NCBI GenBank assembly: GCA_022575985.1
Contig: JAKSXM010000007.1
Coordinates: forward strand, 1,242,501-1,306,500
Reading direction: 5' to 3'
Source: Anagrus nilaparvatae
Lineage: Eukaryota; Arthropoda; Insecta; Hymenoptera; Mymaridae
DNA length: 64,000 nucleotides
Below are positions 47,617 through 58,330 of this stretch, in pieces; position 1 is the first letter of the stretch, and each line of letters begins with the position of its first letter. A model generated the notes under the pieces. The model had not been told where the DNA came from and did no database searches. It saw only the letters and a list, made by a program, of their open reading frames with translations. The position numbers were made by a program, and so were the translations under genes.

Positions 47617-48421
47617 TATATAAAATTGAAAAATCATTTCTCTTTCGAGAACAATTTCTTGACCTTATAGTGAAAAGAAACTAGGTTACGTTTATCCCCT
47701 CGTAAACGGTATAAAGTCAAGTTGAAAATGAAATTTTGTTTAAATAAAATAAAAAGGAAAATTGTATTTGTAAAATACTCATATTATATCGACTCCCAAA
47801 TAGGAAGTGAATTATATTCTATGAAAAAATTTTATTTTCAATTCTTCTGCACCTCGATAAATCTAATTTTTGCATTATTGCAATTTAAATTAATAAATTT
47901 AGTATTTGTTAGGAGTGTGTTGGGTCGTTCTCTGGGTATACCCAAAAAGCTTCAAAGGTACTCAGGAATTTTCAAAATAAAATATTTATAGAATCGTAAT
48001 GCCAGGAAAATTTACGATTCAAAATTTTACCTACGGATCTGTAGAGCTTTTTGGTTTACCCCTATTTAAAGTACTATTAAAATTAAAAAATTAAGCTTTT
48101 ATCATCGTACAGATGAGCTGTATGATTTTTAGTTAGAATCCAAAATTTTTAAATCTATGTTTATCGATGTCTATGTCTCGTATGGTTTTCTTAACTTTGC
48201 CCATTTGTTACAGGTAAGTAATTTTTCATAATAATATTGTTTATTTTTATCAAAATTTTAAAAAGTTGATCTAATAAAAGTGTTTAATACTCATAAATAT
48301 GTAAATTTTCATTTCGCGGAATTAAAATTTAAATATTTAAATCGAATAATATTTAAAAAATTAGTATTTAAAGGTTAAAAATAATTAGTTTCATTCAATT
48401 TGTAACTTAAGACGTAACGAA
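47617..48421 (+). promoter_or_regulatory. likely promoter and 5' UTR region, copy C
   Basis: TATATAAAA at 47617 with the same downstream CATTTCTCTTTCGAGAAC as in A and B, a GTAAGT donor at 48214 and a possible acceptor (AATTAG) ending at 48388 before the ATG at 48422. Motif and conservation based only. Confidence 0.35.
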
Positions 48422-50650
48422 ATGGAGTTGAAAATTTTGACTATTTTAGCTTTATTCTTTTACGTGAACAATTGTGTAAGTAAATTATTTTATATTTCTG
48501 AATTTCGAGCATTCTTGCGCTCACACTAAATCATGTATTTTTAAGATTGTTATTATGTGCATTAACCATCCGTGGGTCCTCTGTGACGATATCGTCATGC
48601 GCTTTTTTCGACGTTCGTGTATCTCAGACATGCACAATGGGCGATGGTTGGTGACCTCTCCTAAAAAAACTTGTAACCTTTTTATGAACATCTGCCAAGC
48701 CGCGTTAGTTTTGGTTGAGCCGTTTGTCCGTACCGTGGGTGCAAAGTTGGACTAAGAACGAAATCGTCATAGAGGACCCAGGACGTGACTTTTTTTGCTA
48801 TTTCTTGGAAGTAAAAATTTTTGTTATTTTTGTTATTTTTGCTCAAAATGAAGTAATTTCTTCATATATTATACTTTTTTCATGTACAAATGAATGTAAC
48901 ATCAAAAATACGTGTTTTTGACCCGTTTTCACTAAAAAAATCCATTTTTTTACTTTTCCAAAATTTAATTGTATTTCGACCAAAAAACTTAATTTTTTTT
49001 GAAAATTTTTTTTTCTTTACTTATAAAAAGGGTGAAGTATATTTTTAAATAACTTTTTTGAACATTTAATGCCCCTTAGTGGGTTTTTATTCCAAAAAAC
49101 CTTAAATTTTAAGAAATTTTTTTCTTTGAAAAAAGGCCCATTTTCAGGTTGCGAAATAATTATGGTTTTTTCAGCGGAGCCAAATCTGGGTAGGTTTTTT
49201 TTGAAGGTGTATATCTGAAGCTTAAAACCCTAGAATATTTTTCCTTGATACCTATTAGGGCCGGAGTTATGAATTTTTAATCAAAAATCGAAAAAATGCT
49301 CGTTTTCCGCTGCTCCGGAATTTTTTCCGCAAAACTGAGCGGACATTTTAGCCAAAAACCTTTTTTAATCTTTAGTTGAGATGTTTACCTAAAACCTTAA
49401 AAAAAATTTTGGCCAAAAATTATTTTTTTATGGATTAGACATATGCCCTGACGATATCGTCATAGAGGACCCAGCGCGTAGGCAAAAAAACAGAGGACCC
49501 ACGGAGGGTTAACTTTTTTTCGTGCTAATTTGTTTATGGATTATTGGTGGTTAAGGTTTTGTTATTAAAATAAAATAGTAATAAATATAGTATTCAAACT
49601 AATAAGTAATTAATATTTATTATATATATATATATACTTCTAAATGCTTTATTAGTCAAATCAAGACTACACTAAAATTTAATAATTTTCAGGCTGTAAT
49701 AAATAAAGAAACGGATAATGTTTTAAAAAGTTCCATAATCAGCAGAAAAAAAACTATCGATGATGATTTACAAGAAAAAAGAGAATTCTTATCAGAATTT
49801 GATTATTCTAGGATACAACATATTGACGCAGCACAATTTGTATACAATAATACGAAAAATGTTCTTAACGAAATGGCCGAAAATGTAAGTAATAAATTTA
49901 TGGCTTAAATTTTGATGCAACAAAATCCTTCGTAATTATTTTAACATGAAATAAGTTTAGTACTTATAAAATAATTTAAATAAATGTTTCCGAAGGAGAC
50001 TTGAAATATTGAATATTGAAATTGATAAATTGTGTATAATACCAAAAAAATTATTTTCAGGCAACTGACTCGTATAAAAATTTAATGGAAGAAGCTCTGT
50101 TGCGCGGGTTAGATACTACTGCATGTGAAGAATTAGAGTCTTCATTCTACGATTATATTCAAGAGTCTTTTAATAAGAGTAAAATAGTTGTCTTAATGTT
50201 ACAGAATCAAACTTTGCCTCCTTATGTTAGCTATAACACATTAACGGATGAGGTCAAAATAGTCCAAGAAAAAGCTGATAAATGTGTAGTTGGAATCGAT
50301 TCACCTTGGAGAAATTTTGCCGCTCATGCATGTTTATTTCAAGTAAATAAATAAAATCATTAACTTTTTTTCAAACCAAGATTATATTTTATTGTAATTG
50401 CGTTAAAACTTTTCAGGTTAAAAAAGATATTCAAAAAATTAATGAATCTGAGCCATTTTCACATATGAAATGGGTACATGATGCAGGAGAGTCAGGAAGA
50501 GAAAGAATGTTATCTAAATTTAAAGAAGACATGGACAATTCATTTAAAACTGATCCTATGTTTATACCAAGCTTTAAAAAAGAATTTGAAAAACAAGCAG
50601 AAGAAATACGTGAATGTTATGATAAATTATTAAAAAATAATAACGTTTAA
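48422..50650 (+). CDS. secreted helical protein family, copy C (4 exons)
   Basis: Predicted secreted protein of 253 residues, family not recognised. Exons: 48422-48475, 49693-49884, 50061-50342, 50417-50650; all introns GT-AG, phase 0. Signal peptide MELKILTILALFFYVNNC. Exon 2 is close to copy B (SRKKTIDDDLQEKREFLSEF, YNNTKN). Exon 3 has TTACEELESSFYDYIQES, the shared LQNQTLPPYVSYNTLTDEV and SPWRNFAAHACLFQ. Exon 4 has MKWVHDAGESGRERMLSKFK, the latter part (LSKFKED) shared with A, then KTDPMFIPSFKKEFEK shared with B, and RECYDKLLKNNNV. Intron 3 (50343-50416, 74 nt) is identical base for base to that of copy A. Intron 1 holds a TTAA-flanked insertion; intron 2 is only 176 nt and shows the uninterrupted ancestral form. 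Confidence 0.88.
48566..49508. mobile_element. piggyBac-like MITE in intron 1 of copy C
   Basis: TTAA on both sides (48562-48565, 49509-49512). The ends CCATCCGTGGGTCCTCTG and the complement of CAGAGGACCCACGGAGGG match at 17 of 18 positions. Copies A and B have the single TTAA in the same place (GTGCATTAAC). A second inner repeat pair is GACGATATCGTCAT (near 48585) and GACGATATCGTCATAGAGGA (near 49450). No transposase frame. Confidence 0.82.
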
Positions 50651-52670
50651 AGTTTTTTTTATGCAAAAAGAGATTTTAGTTTATAAATAAATAATTGTTT
50701 GTTGAATTTTTAAAAAATAAATGTTGATTGATTTATTTATTTAAGAAATGAAGTTAATAAAGTTTTACGATACAAATCTTAACAATTTTTATATAATTAA
50801 ATAAATTGAGATTACTTATACCTTCTTCTAAGAAAATGAGAAAATGCACCTAGATTTTTGCTTAAAATCAGTCTTTGGTATAAAACAATGAAATTATAAT
50901 TTTGCACAATACAACGAAGAATTTATTCATCTTTTACCAGATACATGCCTAATTTTATTCTTCCAAACCAGACTTTCAATTGCTGGAGCTTGATTTCGTA
51001 TCTGACTTAATAAAAAAGATTTTTGGTCTGGTGGTTTCAAAGCAAAAGAATATCGGGTTCCGTGATGATTTTAGACGAATTCTCTTAGATCGAGTTATCT
51101 GCCATGATATAAAAACACAATTTTCATTCGAATAAGGCCCCGACTAATAATGATAGTTTTTTGGGTTTCCAATTAAAGAAGTTATCGAGTCTTTTCAAGT
51201 TTTCAATTAAAAAATTTTTGCATTCGATTATGAGGAATCCAATGAACAAATAAACAATTTTCATAGAATTACTCAAAATTCGGAAGTAAATTAAAAAAAT
51301 CTTAGTAAAATAAAGAATCTTAAAATTTTTTTAAGTTTTAGGTATTTTTCTGTAAAAGTTAATTGAATATTTTAATTTTTTTACCAAAAAAATAACTTAT
51401 ATTTAAAAAGCGAAAAAAATTATTTATTCTATTCGGCAAAGAAACAAATTACTTAAAATTTTAATGAAATAAATTTTATTTGCTTTTTTTTCTATTAAAA
51501 AATTAAACATTTTACAGAACAAAAAATACAAAAAAGAAAAACTCAGTTTCGCAAATCTCCTGCCATCTCTTGGTTTGCAAATAAAGTTTGCTTACATTGT
51601 AAAATGCAGAAAAGATAGGAAATTACTAAAGAATGTTTTATTTAGCACGGATTTGTGACCTTACCAACTTTTGCAAAAATTTTGAATTTTGCATTTTACT
51701 TAGACTTTTCATGCAAAATAATTCATATTTTATCAAATCAGGTTTTAGCTAAATAATTTTTTGTTGACCTTTAAAAATTTAAAAGAACTGTTTTGATTGT
51801 CAAGTGCAACTGCTAAATATGTAACATCATGACCAGGCATGGCCATGATATGGTATCCAGAATGACTCCAACGTAAAAAGATTAAGCTTACAGTAAGCTT
51901 AATTTTGGGTAACCTAGTAAGCTTAATAAAAATACATAAAAGCTTATTTGGAAGAAATTAAATAAATAAACAATTTACGTAAAATAAACTTTATATTTTT
52001 ATAAATTATATATTTTTATCGTAAACAATAAATTATAACATTTTTTGATTTTGATCATGTCCTAAGATGCATCAGATTCAATCTGCTAAATAAAAATTAA
52101 AGAAAAATAAAATGTGGAGAAATGCTTGAAAACTTATTGCAAAAATAAAGAAAAAAATTGTTAGCTCAAAAATTAAGAATTTTTATTTAATATTCCCAAA
52201 TTCTACCCTACTGATATTAGTACCGTGTACTTAACATTTTCTTCATATATTTTTTTTAATAATTAAGATAAAAAAAATTTTATGACAGAAAAAGATAATT
52301 ATTCTCAGTGAAGCATGCGTTAGCATGCTTTACTCAAGTTATATCCCCGCAGGAAAATGACATAAGGTGAGTTAGTTTGTGCAAAACTGGCTGTATAAAT
52401 ATATATAAAATACAGTTGTTTTCGAAATTTCATCAGGATATTTACTATTATTTTTTTTCACAAAATATCTCGTCGGGCCGAAATTACAGCTATTTTAGCG
52501 ACACATTGAATATTTAATCTAATTTACATTATGTATAATATAGGGTTCTGCACTTTCGCATTATAAATGCTTATAAATAGCAATATACTATTGTATATTT
52601 ATTATGTATACCGAAATTCGAAAGAATTTAAGTATTAATTTTGGTTAATAAGTCTGAGTGAAGCATGCAT
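50651..52670 (+). other. 3' flank of copy C, then unrelated A+T-rich DNA
   Basis: 50651-50965 and 51170-51830 align with the 3' flank of copy A; 50966-51169 is specific to C. After 51835 the match stops. A fold-back relative of 3967 is at 51870-51930, and a duplicated GTGAAGCATGCRTTAG segment occurs at 52309 and 52659. No gene seen. Confidence 0.45.
50756..50761 (+). terminator. polyadenylation signal, copy C
   Basis: AATAAA in GAAGTTAATAAAGTTTTACG, same context as copy A. Confidence 0.55.
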
Positions 52671-53880
52671 TAGGGGAAGAGCGGGTCTTGTGGCGCGGCA
52701 GGTATTCTGGCGCACTCTTATTTCTATATGAGGAAGAATTTTTTTTTTTTTAAATTGTAAGAAATCTTTAATTTTTTATAAGCTTATTTAACATAATACA
52801 AAAAAAATATATTTTATCTATTTATAATTTAGAAATTTGAATTCAAAAATTTAGCATGAATTCTTATAAGAAATCACGTTACAAGACTAAGGATTTAGGT
52901 AAAATTATATATGCTAAAGTGTTTTTTTTTTAATTAGTTATAAAATTACAGATAATATTTTGCAATTAAAAATTTAATTTTCTTATTTAAATAATTTTTT
53001 TTTTTTTAAATTAAAAAAAAAAAAAATCACGAGTTCGGGTATGCTGGCGCACTTGTCGCTGCTTTTGTGGCGCAGCCTTAAGCATTTGTTGACAAGTCTT
53101 TTTAAGCATTTAGTCAAATATCTACTAACATTTATTATTATTAATGTTATTTATTATTTAATTCTTAAATACAAAATTATTTTATAATAATAAATAAGTT
53201 CTAAAGGTAATTATATTTGCATAATAAGTTTATTATTCATGTGTTATTCGTATTAGTGAAGTAATTTTTCAATTCTTAAAATTTGAGGTTATACCAATTG
53301 TTTATTTTTTTTTGCTCAAATTAAAATCGTTTTATGAATACAAAGTTTACTTTATGTTATTTATTTAAAATTTTAGATATTTAAAAAATATAAAAATTTT
53401 TACTTTTAAATTAATGAATGTATTTTTTTCTGTGTTATATAGATGAGTAAAAAAAAAGGTCTTTGGGATAGTAAAGACTTGGCAGTTGCAATAAAAGTTT
53501 TAAAAAGTGCTGAAGAAAACATTAAAATATTAAAATATTAAAATATTAATATATAAAATATTAAAACATTAAAATATTAAAAAAAATAAAAAAGAAAAAA
53601 ACAATATAGGTGGCAGTAGATATATGCGCCATTAATCCCGACGGGGTGCGCCATTACACCAACACCTGCGCCAGTAGACCCTCCAAACCTACTTTTTTTT
53701 TATTTAATTATTTCTAAAAAATGGAGTCTTTTTTTTAAATTTAGTAATTATAAATTGATTCCTAAAACATTGAATATTATATTAGTAAAAAAATTTTTTG
53801 ATAAATAATTTATAATAAATTTTTTGGCTTTATAAACAAAAAATTTTTTTGCTTGCGCCACAAGACCCGCTCTTCCCCTA
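52671..53880 (+). mobile_element. pogo/Tigger-like deletion derivative
   Basis: The ends GGGGAAGAGCGGGTCTTGTG and the complement of CACAAGACCCGCTCTTCCCC are exact, with TA on both sides. Subterminal copies of TGGCGCA or TGCGCCA lie near 52690-52715, 53054-53085 and 53625-53680. TA duplication and the encoded helix-turn-helix start (see 53443) point to the pogo branch of Tc1/mariner. The rest of the transposase is deleted. Confidence 0.65.
53443..53541 (+). pseudogene. first ~25 codons of a psq/CENP-B-type transposase
   Basis: The frame MSKKKGLWDSKDLAVAIKVL followed by KSAEENI resembles the start of the psq-type helix-turn-helix of pogo-family transposases (basic start, Trp, then an Ala/Val-rich first helix). 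After that it runs into ATTAAAATATTAAA repeats and stops, so the body was lost at a simple-repeat junction. The homology is from memory of the family pattern. Confidence 0.5.
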
Positions 53881-55214
53881 CTCAAGTTCTATCCTTCTAT
53901 ATAAAATAGCTTAAAATTTTCATAATTGTTCACTATTATTTTTTTTCACAAATTGACTCATCTGACATTATAGCGATTTAGTAAAATACGTTTAATATTT
54001 TATCTACTTTGTGTTGCGCATAAAATACAGTTCTGAATATTCGCTTTATTAATGCTTCTAATTATCAAAAAACTGTTCTATATTAATTACCTGAATCAAA
54101 AATTGAATGAACTTAAGTATTAATTTTGATTAATTTACTATAATTTACAAAAAATAATTCCTTAAAAAAATTTGATATTTTAATCTCGTAGTTTAAATTA
54201 TCGCAGTTTTAAAATATAAAATCTTCCAAAAACATAGTAAGGTATATCTTTATTTAAAATATTAAGATAAAGCCTTATGTAAAATGTTTGTAATTTGTAA
54301 ACAAAGAATTTCTTAAATCTATTTTCTTGGATCAAAATTTTTCAAATCTCATCGGTTTCTCTTCTTTATTTATAGTACATTTATGGCTCGTGTCGAGAAA
54401 AGTAAATAATGGCCAATATCACACATAAATTACTTTCCTAGATGAAGTTTTAGAAGTTATTTTTTTAGTTTTGATAGAATTTTTTCATAATATATTTTTT
54501 ATAATTCGTATAAACCTTAAAAAAAATTTTATAAAATAATTGTTTTTATATAAATTATTTTAAAAAAAGTTATGACAGAAACGCTCTGGAGTCTAGATTA
54601 AAAGCCATAACAGTGTAAAAGTATTGACTAATACGTTTTGATCTCGATTTTTATCTATACTTGATTATTTAAATTATATTTTTACGTTAATTGTTTATTT
54701 TATTTTATGTAGAGGAGAATGTTATTTTTGACTTAGAATCATATTTAAAAATTAGCTTCTAACATTAACTTATAAATTATATAACAAAATTGTACTCAAA
54801 TGTATAAAATATAAAAATATAATCGAATTTTACGTTTCATTTATAGAATTTCTAAATCATAAATAAAATTTAACTTTCATAGTTTTAATTTCAGAGTAAA
54901 ACTATCAATGTTTACAAAAATTAAACAAATTATGATATAGTACAATAGATCGTTACAAAATTTTACAGGTTTAAATTAGTATTTCATATAATTTGATACT
55001 ATTTTTAAATACATTTTTATTACGTTTTCTCAGAAGAATTTTTAGTAAAAAAACTTTTTTTTCAAAAAAATTTCATATATCAAAAAATTTATTAAACTAT
55101 TTTAAATTTAATACTACATTCTTAAACAGGTTTCAAAAAAGTTTATTATCGCTACGTGCCTCGGGCCTATAATTTACCAAAATAAACATTTCTAATACGA
55201 GTGTCAGATGTTTT
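53881..55214. other. A+T-rich stretch without recognised genes
   Basis: Nothing coding. About 54385-54460 (GTCGAGAAAAGTAAATAATG onwards) is a diverged relative of part of the fold-back at 44568. Confidence 0.35.
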
Positions 55215-55324
55215 GGTTCCTCATAGAGGAACCATTGTGTTAGGTCAAATTTTGTTTTCTGATTTTTTGGCATATAAGCACGTTTTGGGACCCCAGGAAG
55301 CTAAAAAAACGGTTTTTAAAAAAA

Positions 55325-55391
<67 letters not shown>

Positions 55392-56690
55392 TATGTAATC
55401 GCTGATATTTCACAAACATTATGGAATTAAGACCTAATTTTTTTTTCAAAAATTTTTTCACCAAAAAACCTCGAGGTACTTTTTTTTTTTTTTAATTTGG
55501 ATGTAATACCTCATTTATTTCCATGAAAGTACTTATATTTGAAAGTATGGTTTTCACATGATATCTCGAATCGGATACTTAATTTTCTGAAAATTTTTTT
55601 CCTAAAATTTTTTTCACAAAAAAATACAAAAAATACCAATTTTTTTTTTCTTTTTGGACGTAGTACCTAATTTATTTCCATGGAAGTACTAGTTTTAGAA
55701 ATATCGTTTATAGTAATTTTTTGGACCTAATACTTAATTTTTTTTTAATTTTTTTCTCAAAATTTTTGTCACCAAAAAATACAAAAAACGCCAAAATTTT
55801 TTTTATTTTAGGACGTAATACTTAATTTTTTCCTATGAAAGTACGAATATCTAGAATTATCGTTTGTGAAGGATTTCTCCATCTGATACATAATTTTTCG
55901 AATTTTTTTTTTTTTTAATTTTTTACATAAAATAATTAAAAAAATACCATAATTTTTTTTCTTTTTGGACGTAGTACCTCATTTTTTTCCATGAAAGTAC
56001 TGATATCTAGAAGTATCGTTTTTACTCGATATCTCGAATCTTATAATTTATTTATTGAAAATTTTTTTCTCAAAATTTTTTTCACCAAAAAATACAAAAA
56101 ATACCAATTTTTTTTTCTTTATGGACGCAGTACTTAATTTATTTCTGTGGAAGTACTAGTTTTAGAGATATCATTCATAGTAATTTTTTTGACCTGATTC
56201 TTAATTTTTTTAAAATTTTTTTCTCAAAATTTTTGTCGTCAAAAAATACAAAAAACGCCAAATTTTTTTTCATTTTAGGACGTAATACTTAATTTTTTCC
56301 TATGAAGGTACGAATATCTAGAATTATCGTTTGTAAAGGATTTCTCCATCTGATACGTAATTTTTCTAAATTTTTTTTTCTAAATTTTTTACATAAAATA
56401 ATTAAAAAAATACCATAATTTTGCAATATTTTTTTATGTGTGTAATATTTCATTTAATTCCATGAAAGTACTATCTTGAATAATTATTATCCAATGAATT
56501 ACGTTAGATTTTATTTTGAAAAAAATAGATTTAGTTGAATTCAATACATAAATTTTCTTTGAACTTTTAAAAGTTAATAGAAATGAGTGTATGATTGCAT
56601 GGTTGTAATCGGTGATATCTGTGGCATATTGAAGTATTTAGCTCATTGTTTGAGGAACCTTAGTGCCAGCTAGTTGGCAGGGTATTTTTC
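55215..56690 (+). repeat. GT-microsatellite repeat family, copy 4 with ~155-bp tandem repeats
   Basis: Hairpin GGTTCCTCATAGAGGAACC (55215-55233), leader, a long GT run (about 55327-55389), then about six or seven A/T-rich monomers of roughly 155 bp marked by GGACGTAGTACC or GGACGTAATACT (55660, 55812, 55966, 56123, 56278). It ends with the complement of the segment GCCAACTAGCTGGCACTAAG, which in units B and C lies at the other side of the same repeat. Confidence 0.7.
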
Positions 56691-57139
56691 TCTATTTAGG
56701 GTAATAATGACGACCACTCAAAACTGGAATATAGACATTATTGTCCGCAAGTAAAGAAAAATTTATTAATGTTATAAAAATGAAAAAAAAAACAATTTAA
56801 TGACTCTGAATTTTATTATTATATTATTACCTCTGTTTAAAATTATGTAACGGAAATGGTTAAAACAAAAATATTTAAAATCTAAAAAATCTCATAGACA
56901 CATTTACAATATAGGCGTGTAAATTATATGAAACTATAATAAATAAAATAAATTTTTTTCGCCGTTTGGAGGGGACAATTGCCCAGACCCCCATTTGGAT
57001 CCGCGCTTGATTTATTAAAATCCTTTAAAACTAATTGTAAGTCATAAACATATAAAATTATAAATACTTAATAAACGAATATATGAATGGGTAATTGATA
57101 CATTTTTATTCGACATGACACACTTATGCTCCATACTAC
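56691..57139. other. non-coding, start of trailing unit-type sequence
   Basis: A/T-rich, with a GC-richer patch at 56960-57006 (GGAGGGGACAATTGCCCAGA). From about 57005 it resembles 38440-38540. No gene. Confidence 0.35.
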
Positions 57140-57382
57140 AAGTGCGCAAAAAATCCTGTGATCGATAGTGATTTCATAGAATTTAATTCATTTAATTTGT
57201 GATTTGGTGTTGTGAAAAATATTTTTCTATTGTTTTTAGGATTAAACACATCATATTTTATGTGGGGCACAAAAGGCTTCTTTAAGTCTATGCACATCGA
57301 AGGTTCCCAGCTCGCCTCTGTTAATTTAATAATTTCAGAATAAGGTGAAAAATTTTGGCTTATATTACCAGTATTTTTTATT
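57140..57382 (+). pseudogene. JmjC-domain fragment, two in-frame stops
   Basis: One frame reads NPVIDSDFIEFNSFNL, stop (TGA 57200-57202), FGVVKNIFLLFLGLNTSYFM, WGTKGFFKSMHIEGSQLASV, NLIISE, stop (TAA 57341-57343), GEKFWLILPV. This follows the order of a KDM4-like JmjC core: the GVNTPYLYFG-type strand, the iron-binding His-x-Glu (HIE at 57293-57301), SxN, and the GEPKxWYxIP-type strand. JmjC proteins are Fe(II)/2-oxoglutarate demethylases or hydroxylases. Only about 80 residues remain and two stops break them, so it is a relic of a gene or of a passenger sequence in a mobile element. Confidence 0.5.
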
Positions 57383-58330
57383 TCATTAACAATTATAACT
57401 ATTTAATTTAATTAACAACAAAAAAGTAAGTTTTTTGGAAATCTTTAAATAATGTTCAAAAGACATTTCTCTTTCGAGAAAATTAAAAAAAACAAAAATC
57501 GATTTACATATTAATTAATTTTGATAAAATAGGTTATTGACTCTCCTAAAATTAAAAATGCATGCATTTATTAAAATCCTTTAACACTATGTCATAAACA
57601 TATAATTATAAATACTTAGTAAACATTGAACATATGAATGGTTAACTGATACATTTTAATTTAACATGACACATTTAATTATGATTCACTTAAAATTTAA
57701 TTATTATTTACAATTTTCAACATTTTTCAATAATAATAAAAAATGTGATGTAAAAAAAATATAAAAATAGTAAGCAGTTTTACTAAGGATTTTTAAGTAA
57801 TATGAGATTTTTGATATTTAAAATTTTTCGAAATAAAAAAGACTTCTAATTGTTATAAATAGTCTATCAAAATTAAAATTTCTGAAAGCTATAATATTGA
57901 GTAATTTTTATGATTATACAAAAAATTATTTAAATTTTCTTAAATCTATGCTCATAGTAGAACAAAAAAATATTAATCGTCTATTTTGGCTCTTGCGGAA
58001 ATTAGTGTGAGCCATCATCAGTGTAATGCACTAGTTTCCACGTATTTCAGATAAACCGAAATATAAACCAAAAATATTTATGATTAGACGTTTAATTTTA
58101 TTATTTAAAATAATTTATAACTTTTTTAGTTTGTAATTATTATTAAGTAATTATAATTATTAATACATAAAAATATATAAAATAAGAATTATCAATTGGG
58201 TTCTGTCGCATCCAATGGCCTTAAGTAAGTATTCAAGAACTTTATTTATGCATAACCAAAAAGTATAAGTTAAGCCATGTCGATTTTTGGTAGATTATTA
58301 AAGATTTATTCGATTTAGCAAATAATCGAG
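57383..58330 (+). other. trailing partial duplication unit without a gene
   Basis: Aligns with 38390-39260 and with the end of unit A (27640-27900). Landmarks: AGAATTATCAATTGGGTTCT and CAATGGCCTTAAGTAAGT. No exon of the secreted family is present. Confidence 0.5.

Larger units (their letters stand above)
43321..48421 (+). other. unit C 5' flank of copy C
   Basis: Non-coding unit sequence aligned with units A and B, interrupted by the elements at 44568-45016 and 45490-46240. A 90-codon frame at 45331-45603 spans the edge of the GT-family insertion and is broken by one base in unit B, so it is not called. A TATATAAAA box is at 47617 and the 5' UTR donor CAG|GTAAGT at 48211-48219. Confidence 0.5.
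39231..58330 (+). repeat. duplication unit C with trailing partial copy
   Basis: It resumes the unit order from GATTATCACAAAAAAGTAAA (39251) but is interrupted by three fold-back elements before CGTCGTCAGCCCCTCACAAA (about 42577). It then holds the long flank, gene copy C and a 3' flank to about 51830. Unrelated insertions follow until 57030, after which unit-type sequence (57030-58330) appears again without a gene. Confidence 0.65.
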
